DNA of 13,334 nucleotides, from contig JACPBN010000088.1 of the NCBI GenBank assembly GCA_016180275.1, forward strand, positions 1 through 13,334, in the 5' to 3' direction. A program made the translations under genes and the position numbers. Shown here piece after piece: positions 13,127 to 13,334 of this stretch; the first letter of the stretch is position 1, and every line of letters starts with the position of its first letter. The DNA is from Candidatus Woesearchaeota archaeon (GTDB lineage Archaea; Nanobdellota; Nanobdellia; Woesearchaeales; UBA10200). The notes beneath the pieces are model-generated. The model searched no databases. It was not told where the DNA came from and saw nothing but the letters and a program-made list of their open reading frames with translations.

Positions 13127-13293
13127 AGACAATTCTGTGGTTTGTATGACTTTTTTTTGGAATTGTCTTATTAGATAATTCTGGACAAGTTGTTATATAT
13201 CCTCCAGAATTATCTATACCTATAAGCATATAGTGTGTTGGTAGTGTTAGTGTTTGACTGACAGAAAGTATTTTATAGTAATAGTACTTTCTG
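13127..13293. repeat. Three successive inverted repeats in a non-coding stretch
   Basis: First dyad: AGACAATTC (13127-13135) with GAATTGTCT (13160-13168). Second: TAGATAATTCTGGA (13172-13185) with TCCAGAATTATCTA (13203-13216), 14 perfect pairs around a 17-base loop. Third: CAGAAAGTA (13262-13270) with TACTTTCTG (13285-13293). The first two are related to one another (AGAYAATTC arms). TAGTGT occurs three times between 13230 and 13260. The remainder of 13088-13334 has no supportable gene in the window. The stretch may hold operators for a gene beyond the right edge, or be a small repeat cluster. Confidence 0.5.
13151..13158 (+). terminator. Oligo-T run after the plus-strand gene
   Basis: Eight T residues on the plus strand about 64 bases after the stop at 13087, a typical archaeal terminator for this gene. 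It lies in the loop of the first dyad of the region described next. Confidence 0.5.
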
Positions 13294-13334
13294 CTGTATA
13301 TGATAAACATAATATGCCTCAAATGTGAAACCAA

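Noticed and set aside
13077..13334. Minus-strand open frame of 85 codons at the right edge
   Set aside because: It overlaps the end of the plus-strand gene, runs through the inverted repeats and has a low-complexity Tyr/Ile/Asn composition.

Overview
The window looks like a piece of chromosome from a low-GC archaeon, most plausibly a DPANN lineage of the Woesearchaeota/Nanoarchaeota type. The lineage is an inference. The support is archaeal promoter architecture (TATA boxes about 25 bases upstream of leaderless start codons, e.g. before the genes starting at 1114 and 12262), oligo-T terminators, some GGAGG-type ribosome binding sites, very compact co-oriented genes with ATGA overlaps, and a gene set of small redox and metal proteins. 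No rRNA or tRNA gene, CRISPR array or complete insertion sequence was found. All genes but one (12833-13087, +) read on the minus strand.

Read in the direction of transcription: a glutaredoxin-like protein (12605-12369) ends in an oligo-T run. Then comes a cysteine-rich ArsR-type repressor (12262-11939), whose promoter carries three ATATGAA repeats at an exact 16-base period. Downstream lies a run of small genes: a 49-residue YHS protein, two membrane proteins sharing a C-x5-C-x5-C-x5-C domain (one with a lipobox), a lycopene-cyclase-domain membrane protein, a holin-like membrane protein, a CcdA/DsbD-type thiol transporter whose YHS-domain N-terminus is interrupted by an in-frame TAA, a 36-residue membrane peptide, another YHS protein, a CxxC thioredoxin-like protein, a two-helix membrane protein and a DUF2892 protein. 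An Lgt-like lipoprotein transferase, a HAD-family protein and an ABC1/UbiB kinase follow as a tight group. Next are the decayed tail of a universal stress protein, a Cu(I) P1B-ATPase with an N-terminal YHS domain, a 202-bp element closed by a perfect 19-bp inverted repeat, a membrane-anchored winged-helix protein with a Cys/His loop, and a truncated His-rich membrane protein at the window edge.

The common theme is soft-metal (probably copper) handling joined to thiol redox chemistry. YHS/TRASH domains occur four times (two alone, one on the ATPase, one broken on the CcdA protein). Electrons could pass from cytosolic CxxC proteins through the CcdA protein to cysteine-rich domains outside the membrane. 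The ArsR protein and the membrane winged-helix protein are candidate sensors. This is a coherent but unproven metal-responsive thiol-redox island. Functions are read from motifs alone; no database search was possible.
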